This document shows, one piece after another, positions 8,557 to 18,247 of a DNA stretch of 64,000 bases. The stretch spans positions 62,001-126,000 of the forward strand of contig JADJNW010000018.1 in assembly GCA_016714085.1 (NCBI GenBank), given 5' to 3'. Position 1 is the stretch's first letter. Each line of letters starts with the position of its first letter. Made by a program: the position numbers and the translations under genes. A model generated the notes under the pieces. It was not told where the DNA came from. It saw only the letters and a program-made list of their open reading frames with translations, and ran no database searches. This DNA is from Saprospiraceae bacterium. Its GTDB lineage: Bacteria; Bacteroidota; Bacteroidia; Chitinophagales; Saprospiraceae.

Positions 8557-9461
8557 ATGAGAAAACTTAACCGTTATGATGACGAAATCAGATTCCGGGA
8601 CGAGGTTTTTGCGTAGTCCATTCCAAATGCTACTCAATAATTTTTGCCGGAAAAGAAAGCAACGTTTATAGCTACTTTATCGATGCGTCCTTTTATACTA
8701 CGATTGTAGGAAAAAAAGGAACACGTTTTACGATCGAACCAGGCAACTTTAAAGACGCTCATGGCAGAATTGCGCGCGGCGAAGTGCAAGTGCATTTATG
8801 TGAAATGTTTGACAAAGGGGAGATGATTTTGAATAACCTGATGACCACTTCTGAGAATCGTTTGTTGGTATCGGCTGGGCAGTTTTTTTTGCAAGTCACT
8901 CAAAATCAACAGCCTCTGGAATTAACCGAACCCCTAAAAGTGGAAATTCCGATTCATTCGAAGCTTTCCAATACGGTAGCAGCACGACTTTTTGAAGGGA
9001 GTTTTTCAACCATGTTGCCTTTCACCGCTGAAAAGGTTTTTGATTGGAAACTGTTGCAAACCAAGCCATTAAAAATTAGAAAAATAGCGGATAAAAAATA
9101 TTTACATTTCACGATCAAACGTTTCAACTGGTACAGTTGCCAATATTTTTATACCAAAAAACCCAGCCGCAACATGGTCAGCGCGCGCTGCCTCAGCGAT
9201 GTAGAGTGCTTCGACGATCAAGCTGCATTTATTGTTTTTCGAGATATTCATTCGGTCGCTCCGATGTATTTTAATGGCAATAAGTTTACAACTTTTAATA
9301 TTCCATCTAATCTCGCGGCTTCCGTTATTATTATTGGCTTGAAAGATCAGGAATTATTCTTCGGTCAGTGCCCGATAGAGCGCATTTCCAGCCAGTCGGT
9401 TTCTGTGCAAATGGAGGCGGTGAGCGAGTCAAAATTATTAGCCACCTTGCACAGTTTATAA
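8557..9461 (+). CDS. Bacteroidota conserved protein (IPANAF-like domain), N-terminus frame-broken
   Basis: The clear part runs from about 8620 to the TAA at 9459-9461. It resembles a widespread Bacteroidota lipoprotein-type family with a 'G.KGTRFTIEPGNFKDAHG' start, a beta-rich 'VHLCEMFDKGEMILNNLMTT' segment and a second domain (FNWYSCQYFY ... VFRDIHSVAPMYFNGNKF ... IIIGLKDQELFFG). Function unknown. The frame has no ATG: it is open only from 8583. An ATG at 8557 in the neighbouring frame reads MRKLNRYDDEIRFRDEVF and then hits TAG at 8614. Adding one T to the T5 run at 8606-8610 would join both into a 301-aa protein. No signal peptide would then be present, unusual for the family, so the true 5' end may be lost. 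The next gene starts 11 bases after the stop. Confidence 0.5.
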
Positions 9462-9472
9462 AAGCAGATAAT

Positions 9473-10156
9473 ATGAGTGCCTCCCCCCAAGCATTTGTGT
9501 CCGACGTGCGTACTCTTTTTCAGGCGCATGCCGACGCTGAGAATGCCCTTCCGATGAAACGGTATATGAAAAACCACTTCGAATTCTTTGGTATCAAAAA
9601 GCCGGAGCGGGCAGAATTGTCAAAAGCAGTTATTGCAAGATTGGGCATACTGGAGTCGGAAATATTGAAGGAAGTTTGCTTTCTCTGTTTTCAGGAAGAG
9701 CAGCGCGAAATGCAATATTTTGTGTATGATTTGCTGGGACAGTTAATTAAGAAGCTGGATGACAGCTTTTTAGGTATGATTCAATCCTTGATTTTACAAA
9801 AATCCTGGTGGGATACGGTCGATTTTTTGGCACCTAAGTTGGCAGGAAATATATTATTGCGATACTCCAATAAAATTTCGGAATACCCGGAAAAATGGAT
9901 CGAATCTGAGAATATTTGGCTGCAGCGTTCGGCTATTTTGTTCCAATTGGATTATAAAAATAAAACTGATCAGGAATTGCTGTTTGATTTTATTCTCAAA
10001 AGAGCGGATTCCAAAGAATTTTTTGTGCAAAAGCAGCGGGCTGGGCTTTGCGGGAATATTCAAAAGACCAACCCTGGAGCTGTAAAACAATTTATTATGA
10101 ATCATACACTTCCTAAACTTACAGTTCGAGAAGGATTGAAACGAATAAACGATTAA
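9473..10156 (+). CDS. DNA alkylation repair protein, AlkD-type DNA glycosylase (with a locally out-of-frame motif)
   Basis: 227 aa HEAT-like-repeat enzyme that would excise N3/N7-alkylated purines such as 7-methylguanine. The start ATG 9473 is 11 bases after the preceding stop. The family's catalytic-aspartate region KSWWDTVDFLAPK is intact. Towards the C-terminus the given frame reads KQRAGLCGNIQKTNP, but the +1-corrected frame over 10031-10065 reads KAAGWALREYSKTNP, which is the conserved AlkD motif. This needs one more A in the run at 10029-10032 and one fewer in the run at 10062-10065. The two shifts cancel, so the ORF survives. Taken literally, about 12 conserved residues are scrambled and the enzyme may be impaired; a read-error origin is likelier. 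Confidence 0.85.
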   Translation: MSASPQAFVSDVRTLFQAHADAENALPMKRYMKNHFEFFGIKKPERAELSKAVIARLGILESEILKEVCFLCFQEEQREMQYFVYDLLGQLIKKLDDSFLGMIQSLILQKSWWDTVDFLAPKLAGNILLRYSNKISEYPEKWIESENIWLQRSAILFQLDYKNKTDQELLFDFILKRADSKEFFVQKQRAGLCGNIQKTNPGAVKQFIMNHTLPKLTVREGLKRIND

Positions 10157-10194
10157 ACAAAATCGTCAATTATTAATACCCCATTATCAATTAT

Positions 10195-13100
10195 TTACCC
10201 TCCGTCATTCAATTCCAAAATCCTGATTTCTACGCGCTGATTTCGGCGTCGCCCATCAGCGGTATCGTTGCTCGCGATTGGTTTGCGTTTGCCGTAGCCT
10301 TTGGCGTAGAGGCGTTTTGGATCAATTCCTTTTCCAACGAGATAAGTGGAAACCGCTTGCGCGCGCTCCGTCGAGATGCGATCGCAGTAATCATCGGGCG
10401 GAAGATTGTTGGTATGGCCGCCAATTTCTACTACAATGGCTGGGTTATCGGTTAGAAAATCAAATAATTCATTGAGCACGGGCATCGAAGGCTCGTTAAT
10501 GGTAGTACTATCTGCGTCAAATTGTAGTTGTTCCATGCGAATCGCTTCGCCTGTTTTGAGCATATCAAGCGTCAAAGTCGGCAAAATTCGTTTTACAATT
10601 TCCACCGAAGTAGTTGTCTGACAGCCATTTGCATCGCTCACAGTTACATTGTGAATACCAATGGTTAGTTGTTTTGCTTCGGCTGTTGTTTCACCGTTAT
10701 CCCATTTGTAGGCATAGCTTCCTGCACCGCCTTTCACTTCCACCGTAGCTTTGCCATCTTTTGTGGTTTCAGTGGTTGCGCCTCGTTTTTTGGTAATCTC
10801 TGCTGCTAAGGCCGTCGGTTCGGCTATTTTTATATTAGCAGATTTTGTGGTGCCAAGCGCATCAGAAACGGTGACATTATAATCTCCAGGCCTTAAATTA
10901 GAAATTTGATTCCCAGTTAAACTCGACTCATTCCAAAGATATTGAAAAGGCCCTTTGCCACCTGAAACCTGCACGGCTATTGCCGCATCTGCATTTCCAT
11001 TGCATTTGATGGAATTGGTTTCATTGATCTCAAGCGCAAGCGGCAAAATATTCTCCGTAATTTCCACAGAAGCCGTTGTCATACAACCATTTACATCTGT
11101 AATTGTTACATTATGTTTTCCGGGAGCAAGCTTTGTCGCCGTTTGAGCGGTTTCACCATTATCCCATTTGAAAGAATAATTCCCATTTCCGCCTTTGGCA
11201 TTGACGATTGCTTTTCCATCGGAATTCCCAGTACTGGCGGGCTATTGGACTTGAATGCTTGCGCTTAATGCTTCGGGCGATTTGATGGAAATATTGGCAT
11301 TTGCTTTATTTCCGGCAGCATCGGTGACGGTGATTTGATAATCGCCAGCGGCTAATCCTTTCGGATTTTCACCATTTAATTTTGTATCATTCCACTGATA
11401 TTGGAAAGGGGCTTTGCCACCTGAAACCTGCACCGTTATTGAAGCATCTGCATTTCCATTGCACTTGATCGAATTGATTTCGTTGATCTCAAGCGCTAGC
11501 GGCAAAATATTCTCTGTAATTTCCACAGAAGCCGTTGTAGAACAGCCGTTTACATCTGTAATTGTTACATTATGTTTTCCGGGAGCAAGCTTTGTCGCCG
11601 TTTGAGCGGTTTCGCCATTATCCCATTTGAAAGTGAAATTCCCATTTCCGCCTTTGGCATTGACGATTGCTTTTCCATCGGAATTCCCAGTACTGGCGGG
11701 CGATTGGACTTGAATGCTTTCGCGGTTAATGCTTCGGGCGCTTTGATGGAAATATTGGCATTTGCTTTATTTCCGGCAGCATCGGTGACGGTGATTTGAT
11801 AATTGCCAGCAGCTAATCCTTTCGGATTTTCACCATTTAATTTTGTATCATTCCACTGATATTGGAAAGGCCCTTTGCCACCTGAAACCTGCACCGTTAT
11901 TGAAGCATCTGCATTTCCATTGCATTTGATGGAATTGGTTTCATTGATCTCAAGCGCAAGCGGCAAAATATTCTCCGCAATTTCCACAGAAGCCGTTGTA
12001 GAACAGCCGTTTACATCTGTAATTGTTACATTATGTTTTCCGGGAGCAAGCTTTGTCGCCGTTTGAGCGGTTTCGCCATTATCCCATTTGAAAGTGAAAT
12101 TCCCATTTCCGCCTTTGGCATTGACGATTGCTTTTCCATCGGAATTACCAGTGCTGGCGGGCGATTGGACTTGAACGCTCGCAGTTAATGTTTCGGGCGC
12201 TTTGATCGAAATATTGGCATTTGCTTTGTTTCCGGCCACGTCGGTGACGGTGATCTGATAATCGCCAGCGGCTAATCCTTTCGGATTTTCACCATTTAAT
12301 TTTGTATCATTCCAAAGATACTGAAAAGGTGCTTTGCCACCTGAAACCTGCACGGCTATTGAAGCATCTGCATTTCCATTGCATTTGATGGAATTGGTTT
12401 CATTGATCTCAAGCGCAAGCGGCAAAATATTCTCTGTAATTTCCACAGAAGCCGTTGTAGAACAGCCATTTACATCTGTAATTGTTACATTATGTTTTCC
12501 GGGAGCGAGCTTTGTCGCCGTTTGAGCGGTTTCGCCATTATCCCATTTGAAAGTGAAATTCCCATTTCCACCTTTGGCATTAACAATCGCTTTTCCATCG
12601 GAATTCCCAGTGCTGGCGGGCGATTGGACTTGAATGCTTGCGCTTAATGCTTCGGGCGATTTGATAGAGATAATCGCAGATTCGCTGTTCCCAACGGCGT
12701 CGATCACCTGTAGTTGATAAGAACCGGGCGCAATATTGGTCGGCTGCTCGCCAATTAATTTCGGGTCGCTCCACTTGTACTGGAATGGCCCTTTGCCACC
12801 AGTAACGATTACTTTGAGCGCTGCATCATTTGATTCAACACATTTAATCGCGCTGATTTGCTCAATATTGATTGCCATCGGTGCTACACCTTGGCCTATG
12901 GTCACTGTACCCGTAGCACTACAACCTTTTTGATCGGTAACAGTCACGCTATGATTGCCCGTATTTAATTTGGTCGCTTTTTGGATGGTTTCGCCATTAT
13001 CCCATTGAAATTTGAAATTGCTGGCGCTTCCAGCGATTGTTACAGAAGCTGCACCATCAGATGCACCTGGAAGGCTTTCTTCTTTATCTTGTTTCACTTC

Positions 13101-14252
13101 GACTGTAAATCGCGGATTTTCGATCATTGCCTGCGCAACTCTGGATTTCCCTTTACTATCGGTCACGGTTACAGCGTACTCGCCAGGTCCGAGATTTTGA
13201 GGATTTTCACCTTTTAGTCCATTGCTCCAAGCATATGTATAAGGTGCTTCACCGCCGCTTATTTTTACTTCTAATGCTGCATCATTTTTGTCGGAATTGC
13301 AACTCAACTCTTTGGTTACGAGGCAACTAACTGCCATGCCGGAAGCCTTGCCAATCAAATAAACGCCTTTATCTTCTGTGCCAATCCAGACCGCTCCTGC
13401 ACCATCGACTACTAAATTAGTAGCGTATTGACTGGTGTAATATTCAATCGGACCGAATTTTCTATACTCCTCTGTATCAGGATCATAGCGTGTAATAATT
13501 TCGGAAGCAATCCAGAGCCGACCTTGCGGATCAATCGTAAAATCCCGAATCAAACCTTCCAATTGGCGCACATCTATGTCAACCGGATTCCAATCTCCTC
13601 GGCTATTTACTTTCCACAAGAAATCATCACCCAAAATCCAAACTGTTGAACCGCGCTCCACCACTCGATCAAAGCTAAATAATTTTTCTTCTAAAGTCCA
13701 GCGGCTGCCTTTGCCCACAAACATTCCTTCTTTCGTGCCAATCCAGGTTTCGCCGGTTTGATCTACTAAAATTGTGTTGATATAATTAGATTTTAACTTG
13801 GAATTTTTATTATTATAATTATTTAAAAGTTTTAAACCCGAATTCGCTTTGATTTGAAAAACGCCGCCCTCGGTCGTTCCGATCCAAAGTTCTTCTCTTT
13901 GCTGATCATAAAAAGCAGCGCTTATGGCACCAAAATCAGCGCCAAGTATAGCATCCAGAGCTTCTTGCTGAAATCTATAATCCTGATTGCCACCCGGGAA
14001 ATTAAGGATGGTTTGTTCTCCGACACTTAGTTTTACTGGGGTTGCCAGATCCGCAGCTTGAATCTGATACAAATTTTTGCCATCGGAAGCCCATATATTA
14101 TTGGATTCATCCGAGAATACATTTACCACGGGGCGCCGGAATTCCGCTGCAAGGCAACGCGTTACCTGCATTTCTTCCTGCGCATTTAATATGCCTGAAA
14201 AAAGTAATATGATTCCGAAAAGGAATTTATTAAGATGGATTTGAAATTTCAT
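10195..14252 (-). pseudogene. Giant exported propeller/SprB-repeat/OmpA protein, interrupted by a frameshift and a stop
   Basis: Joined length about 1351 aa. The start at 14252 gives a signal peptide (MKFQIHLNKFLFGIILLFSG ... LNAQ). An upstream ATG at 14327 would hide it. Order of parts: a beta-propeller of two-component-regulator type (EELWIGTTEGGVFQI, GETWIGTKEGMF, AVWIGTEDKGVYLI), then a long run of about 75-residue SprB-type repeats (GKAPFQYLWND ... AAGDYQITVTD; GNFTFKWDNGETAQTATKL), and finally an OmpA-like domain (QLQFDADS ... VEIGGHTNN ... LYAKGYGKRKP) that should bind peptidoglycan. The OmpA tail implies periplasmic anchoring rather than T9SS export. Lesions: a net +2/-1 shift near 11716-11722, and a TAG at 11242-11244 where sister repeats have TCG. 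It could be a pseudogene or carry assembly errors within repeats. Confidence 0.8.
10940..12800 (-). repeat. Near-identical 459-bp tandem repeats inside the SprB-repeat gene
   Basis: The motif CCTGAAACCTGCAC (+ strand) recurs at 10961, 11420, 11881 and 12340, and a diverged copy is at 12799. Spacings are 459, 461, 459 and 459 bases. Each unit encodes two SprB-like domains (153 aa). The single 461 spacing exposes the two-base insertion that breaks the reading frame. The first and last units are more diverged than the middle ones, as expected if the array expands from the centre. Confidence 0.9.
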
Positions 14253-14480
14253 ATAAATAAATGTTGTGGTCGAGAATAAAAGACAAGATAAATTTGTAAG
14301 TGTGTGGTGTAGTTGCTGTCCTCTCATGTAAAATATATTATTAAAGTCGCCTATTTAATCAATAATAAAATAGGGGAAGCCGAACCTCGGTTCCATTTCC
14401 CTTTGATATAGATCGTTCAGAGCAGCCAACTTATTATAAAAGGTGGGCACTTTCTTTGTATTCGTCTCCAAGTCTCCAAG

Positions 14481-16279
14481 TCACACCCTAAGTGTCTCCT
14501 CCTGATGTCGCCATAATTCCTGGAATATGGGGCTAAAAGAGCGCAAATGTTCAAACGTACCTTCGTCCACAACGCGACCATTTTCTAACACATATACATA
14601 ATCAAAATGCGTAAGCAAGTGTAAACGATGCAATGACGAGATAATCGCTTTGTCAGCAAATTCCCGAAAGATTTTTTCGTAAATCTTCAACTCAGTCTTC
14701 GGGTCAACACTGCTGGTCGGTTCATCCAACAACACAATATGACTGTCTCGTGCCGCCAGAATGCCTCTGGATAAAGCGAGGCGCTGTTTTTGACCACCGG
14801 AAAGGTTCACGCCTTTCTCTTGAATATTTGACTGCAAACCCTTTGGCAATTGTGCAATTACTTCTGAAAAATGAGCAGTTTCGCAAACTTGCTGTACTTC
14901 TGCTTCGCCGAAAGGCAAACCAAGCGTAATATTATATTCGATTGTATTTTCAAAAATCTCCGGTTCCTGCGGAAAAAGTGTTACATGGCTATTAATAACA
15001 TCCAAAGAATTATATTTTACACCATCCACAGCTATTTCAATGCCTTGTTCCGGCGGATACAAGCCACGCAATAAAGCAAGCAACGTACTCTTGCCACTAC
15101 CGCTTTCACCAATAAATGCAATACGTTGACCACGCTCGATGCGGATGGCTACCTCGTGCAAACCTTGCGTTGTTTGAGCGCCGTTCCAAACTTCATTATG
15201 CGTGAAATTCAAATGATTCACTTCGATCGTTTTCCAATTATTTGGCAATGCAGCCACTTCTTCCGGCAAATGGTGCTCCGCATAAGCCTCCACGATACTT
15301 TTCGCCGTTTTCACATCCGTGTTGTATTTGACAATCATCGTGTATTGCCAGGCAATATTCTGGAAAACGCTGGTAAAGCGCTCCACATAACCAATTAACA
15401 TTACCAAGCCTCCAATTAAAAAGACTTCACCGGGCTTCCAGTTTTGATATACATAACCCAATAAAATCACCGCATAAATTAGCGCCAAACAAATACCTTC
15501 CACCACAAACCATTTCCATTCGTTGATGCGAATATTGCGCCGGAATGGCGGAAAAATATTGCTTACTTTTTGCAGCAAGCCAGATTCCATGCGCTTTTGC
15601 AGCCGCAAAGTAATGACGGTGATGATATTACTCAAACTATCGAATAGGGTAGAGGATACCAGGTGTTCGCCCTCGTTCACTTCTTCCAGTGTCTTGATAT
15701 AAGGTTTATCAAATTTCAGAATAATAATTACAACGCAAATGCCCAGTAATAAGGCTATAAAGCCAAAAATGGGCGCGAAATATAGCATTGCTGCAAAGGA
15801 GAAAAAAAACTTTGCTAAGGCATGCGCATACATGAAGCCATCCTGAAAAATTCTTTGAGCGCTTCGTAAGCCTTGCGAATTCTGTTAATCGTGATACCGC
15901 TATGGTGATCTTGATGCCATTTTACAGGTAAATGCAGGGCTTTATGGTACATTTCCTGTAAAAAATTTCGACTCAGGTTAAAAGCCAATTCCCGTTCCAT
16001 GATGCGCGCCGGACCGTGAAAGCTCCAATCCGCCAGACGTATAAACAAATAAGCGCCTACATACATCCAGGTATAACGCAATGCATCTACGCCATTTTTT
16101 TGTAATTCATTGATAAACAAGCCCCAAATGATTGGCTCCATGGCTGTCATCAGGTTGCTCATTACGAACATGCTATATACAGCAACGTACTTACGCCTTT
16201 CCCCATGCGCATAGCGCCAGGCTGTAGCTAGCATGGATAAATAAGGATTGCGGAGTAGTCGGGATTTGATCGTCGCCAT
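14481..16279 (-). CDS. ABC exporter half-transporter (membrane plus ATPase domain), frame broken once
   Basis: About 599 aa if joined. The N-terminal part starts at 16279 (MATIKSRLLRNPYLSMLATA) and carries the first transmembrane helices. The C-terminal part (from the frame entering near 15845) carries the remaining helices and the ATPase: Walker A GESGSGKST, signature LSGGQKQRLALSRG, Walker B IVLLDEPTSSVDP, and switch histidine in SSLHRLHLL. The N-terminal frame ends after ALKEFF in a short false tail. One more A in the A5 run at 15846-15850 (+ strand) would give ALKEFFQDGFMYAHALAKFF and unite both halves. Such dimeric exporters flip lipids or export drugs or peptides. The substrate is not evident. 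Confidence 0.8.
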
Positions 16280-16414
16280 AGGTTTTGATGGAATTAACGA
16301 ATTGGGAAAGCAGGAATATTGGGGTTTCTGAAAATAATTTATAAACGAAAAAGATAACCTTTTAACAAAGGGAATCGTTCCAGAAAAAGAGAAGATTTTA
16401 CAAAATGAATTTAC

Positions 16415-18082
16415 TTATGATTCCAATAGATCTTTTGCTCTGGCGAGCGCTTCCTGAATATTAGCACTTATATTCGAATCTCCAATGATAGACGGAATAT
16501 CAGTTTTAATAATTTCTTCATATACATCTGCTTGAATACCAGATAGAATAATTTTTGTTTTACCACTTGATGCCAGGCGTTTTAGCACTTCTTTGAGGTT
16601 GTGTAAACCCGTCGCGTCAATGATTGGGACTTGTCGCATTCGAATAATTAAAATTTGTGGCGATTTTTTGCCGATGATATTCAAGGATTCTTTAAAATTA
16701 TGTGCGGCACCAAAAAATAAAGGACCATTCACTTCATAGACTTCAACCCCTTTCGGGATAATAAATTTGTCGGTTGCTTCAGGGTCATCCAATTCTTCTT
16801 GAAGCAGCTGATTCGTAATTACTTTCACATTGCTAATTTGCGCCATGCGTCGCATAAATAAAAACGCTGCCAGTACCATCCCAATTTCAATAGCGACGGT
16901 CAAGTCCACTAACACCGTCAGTAAAAAAGTAGCCAGCAATACCAATACATCAGCGCCAGGGCCTTTGAGAATGGCTGCAAAAGATCGCCATTCGCTCATA
17001 TTATACGCTACCACTACCAGGATGCCCGCCAAACAGGAAAGTGGAATGAGCTTTGCCCATTTTCCTACAAATAACATGATCAACAGTAATGTAATGGCAT
17101 GAATAATGCCTGCTACGGGGCTTCTTCCTCCGTTTTTTATATTCGTTGCCGTGCGAGCGATCGCGCCGGTAGCTGGTATGCCTCCAAACAAGGATGAAGC
17201 GATATTGGCAGTGCCCTGAGCTACTAATTCCTGGTTAGAACGATGGTTTCCGCCAATCATGCCATCTGCTACGACGGCCGAGAGCAAGGACTCAATTGCG
17301 CCCAATAGCGCAATCGTAAATGCAGGTTCAATGAGATTTTTAACGGTTGCAAAATCAATCGCAGGCACAGTGGGAGCAGGAATACCCGAAGGAATATTAC
17401 CGAAACGGCTTGCAATGGTTTCTACTGGTAAGTGTGCTAATTGCACAACTAAGGTCGAAAGTACAATTGCTACCAAAGAGCCGGGTACTTTTGTTGTAAT
17501 TTTGGAAAAATAGAGTGTGATCAGTATCGTGCCAATCGCAATTGCAGTTGCATAAGGATTAATAGAGTCCAAATTTGACAAGTAAAAACGCCATTTTTCA
17601 AGGAATTCCGACGGAACAGTGTCCATTTCTAAACCCAGAAAATCCTTGATTTGTGATGAAAAAATGATCAAAGCAATCCCTGAGGTGAAACCCACTGTGA
17701 GCGAATGCGGAATAAATTGAATCACAGCTCCTAACCTTGCTAATCCCATCACGATGAGCATAAATCCTGCAAGAAAGGTAGCAATCGTAAGCCCTGCTAC
17801 GCCGTACTGTTCTACAATCCCATAAACAATAACAATAAAAGCGCCGGTCAGGCCGCCAATTTGCACGCGGCTACCTCCAAATACGGAAATAATAAATCCT
17901 GCAACGATAGCAGTAATCAAGCCTTTTTCAGGAGCTACCCCAGAAGCAATGGCAAAGGCAATAGCAAGCGGAAGCGCTACAATCCCAACGATAACCCCCG
18001 CCGAAATATCGGGCAACAACTGTTGCTTGGGATAGCCTTCTTGAAGAATGGAAAACAGCTTAGGTCTGAAAGTATGTTTCAT
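16415..18082 (-). CDS. SulP-family anion transporter with STAS domain
   Basis: 555 aa inner-membrane transporter of the SLC26/SulP family, which carries sulfate, bicarbonate or other anions. The start at 18082 (MKHTFRPKLFSILQEGYPKQ) fits family N-termini; an in-frame ATG at 18142 adds an unconserved stretch. The N-terminal motif LPDISAGVIVGIVALPLAIA and GGLTGAFIVI are family signatures, followed by about a dozen hydrophobic segments including GGIPATGAIARTATNIKNGG. The C-terminal STAS domain begins around VEVYEVNGPLFFGAAHNF and contains MRQVPIIDATGLHNL. Which anion is moved cannot be decided. It is divergent from the acylase gene. Confidence 0.92.
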   Translation of the reverse strand: MKHTFRPKLFSILQEGYPKQQLLPDISAGVIVGIVALPLAIAFAIASGVAPEKGLITAIVAGFIISVFGGSRVQIGGLTGAFIVIVYGIVEQYGVAGLTIATFLAGFMLIVMGLARLGAVIQFIPHSLTVGFTSGIALIIFSSQIKDFLGLEMDTVPSEFLEKWRFYLSNLDSINPYATAIAIGTILITLYFSKITTKVPGSLVAIVLSTLVVQLAHLPVETIASRFGNIPSGIPAPTVPAIDFATVKNLIEPAFTIALLGAIESLLSAVVADGMIGGNHRSNQELVAQGTANIASSLFGGIPATGAIARTATNIKNGGRSPVAGIIHAITLLLIMLFVGKWAKLIPLSCLAGILVVVAYNMSEWRSFAAILKGPGADVLVLLATFLLTVLVDLTVAIEIGMVLAAFLFMRRMAQISNVKVITNQLLQEELDDPEATDKFIIPKGVEVYEVNGPLFFGAAHNFKESLNIIGKKSPQILIIRMRQVPIIDATGLHNLKEVLKRLASSGKTKIILSGIQADVYEEIIKTDIPSIIGDSNISANIQEALARAKDLLES

Positions 18083-18185
18083 AAAAATTTTTGCAAGGAT
18101 AAAATTAGCCCGAAAAATAGACGATCCAATGGTGTAATGCAATGATTTTTGTTCCTGGGAATTATAAAAGCGATTAATAGCATTA

Positions 18186-18217
18186 TTTTGTCACTTTGCA
18201 ATTTTATTCTATCTTTC
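18186..18217 (+). promoter_or_regulatory. Possible promoter of the penicillin-acylase-type gene
   Basis: TTTTG at 18186-18190 and TATCTTTC at 18210-18217 are separated by 19 bases and match the Bacteroidota -33/-7 layout (TTTG, TAnnTTTG) with one mismatch in the -7 box. The acylase ATG lies 30 bases downstream of the -7 box. Confidence 0.4.
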
Positions 18218-18247
18218 CCAAGCTTAGAAAATACAATAACCAGAACC

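Noticed and set aside
8784..9461. GTG at 8784 as the true start of the surface-type gene
   Set aside because: Conserved family residues (KKGTRFTIEPGNF and the strand before it) lie upstream of 8784 in the same frame, so this start would truncate the first domain.
11414..12525. Repeated 63-codon + strand ORFs
   Set aside because: They are identical antisense shadows of the 459-bp repeats of the SprB-repeat gene.
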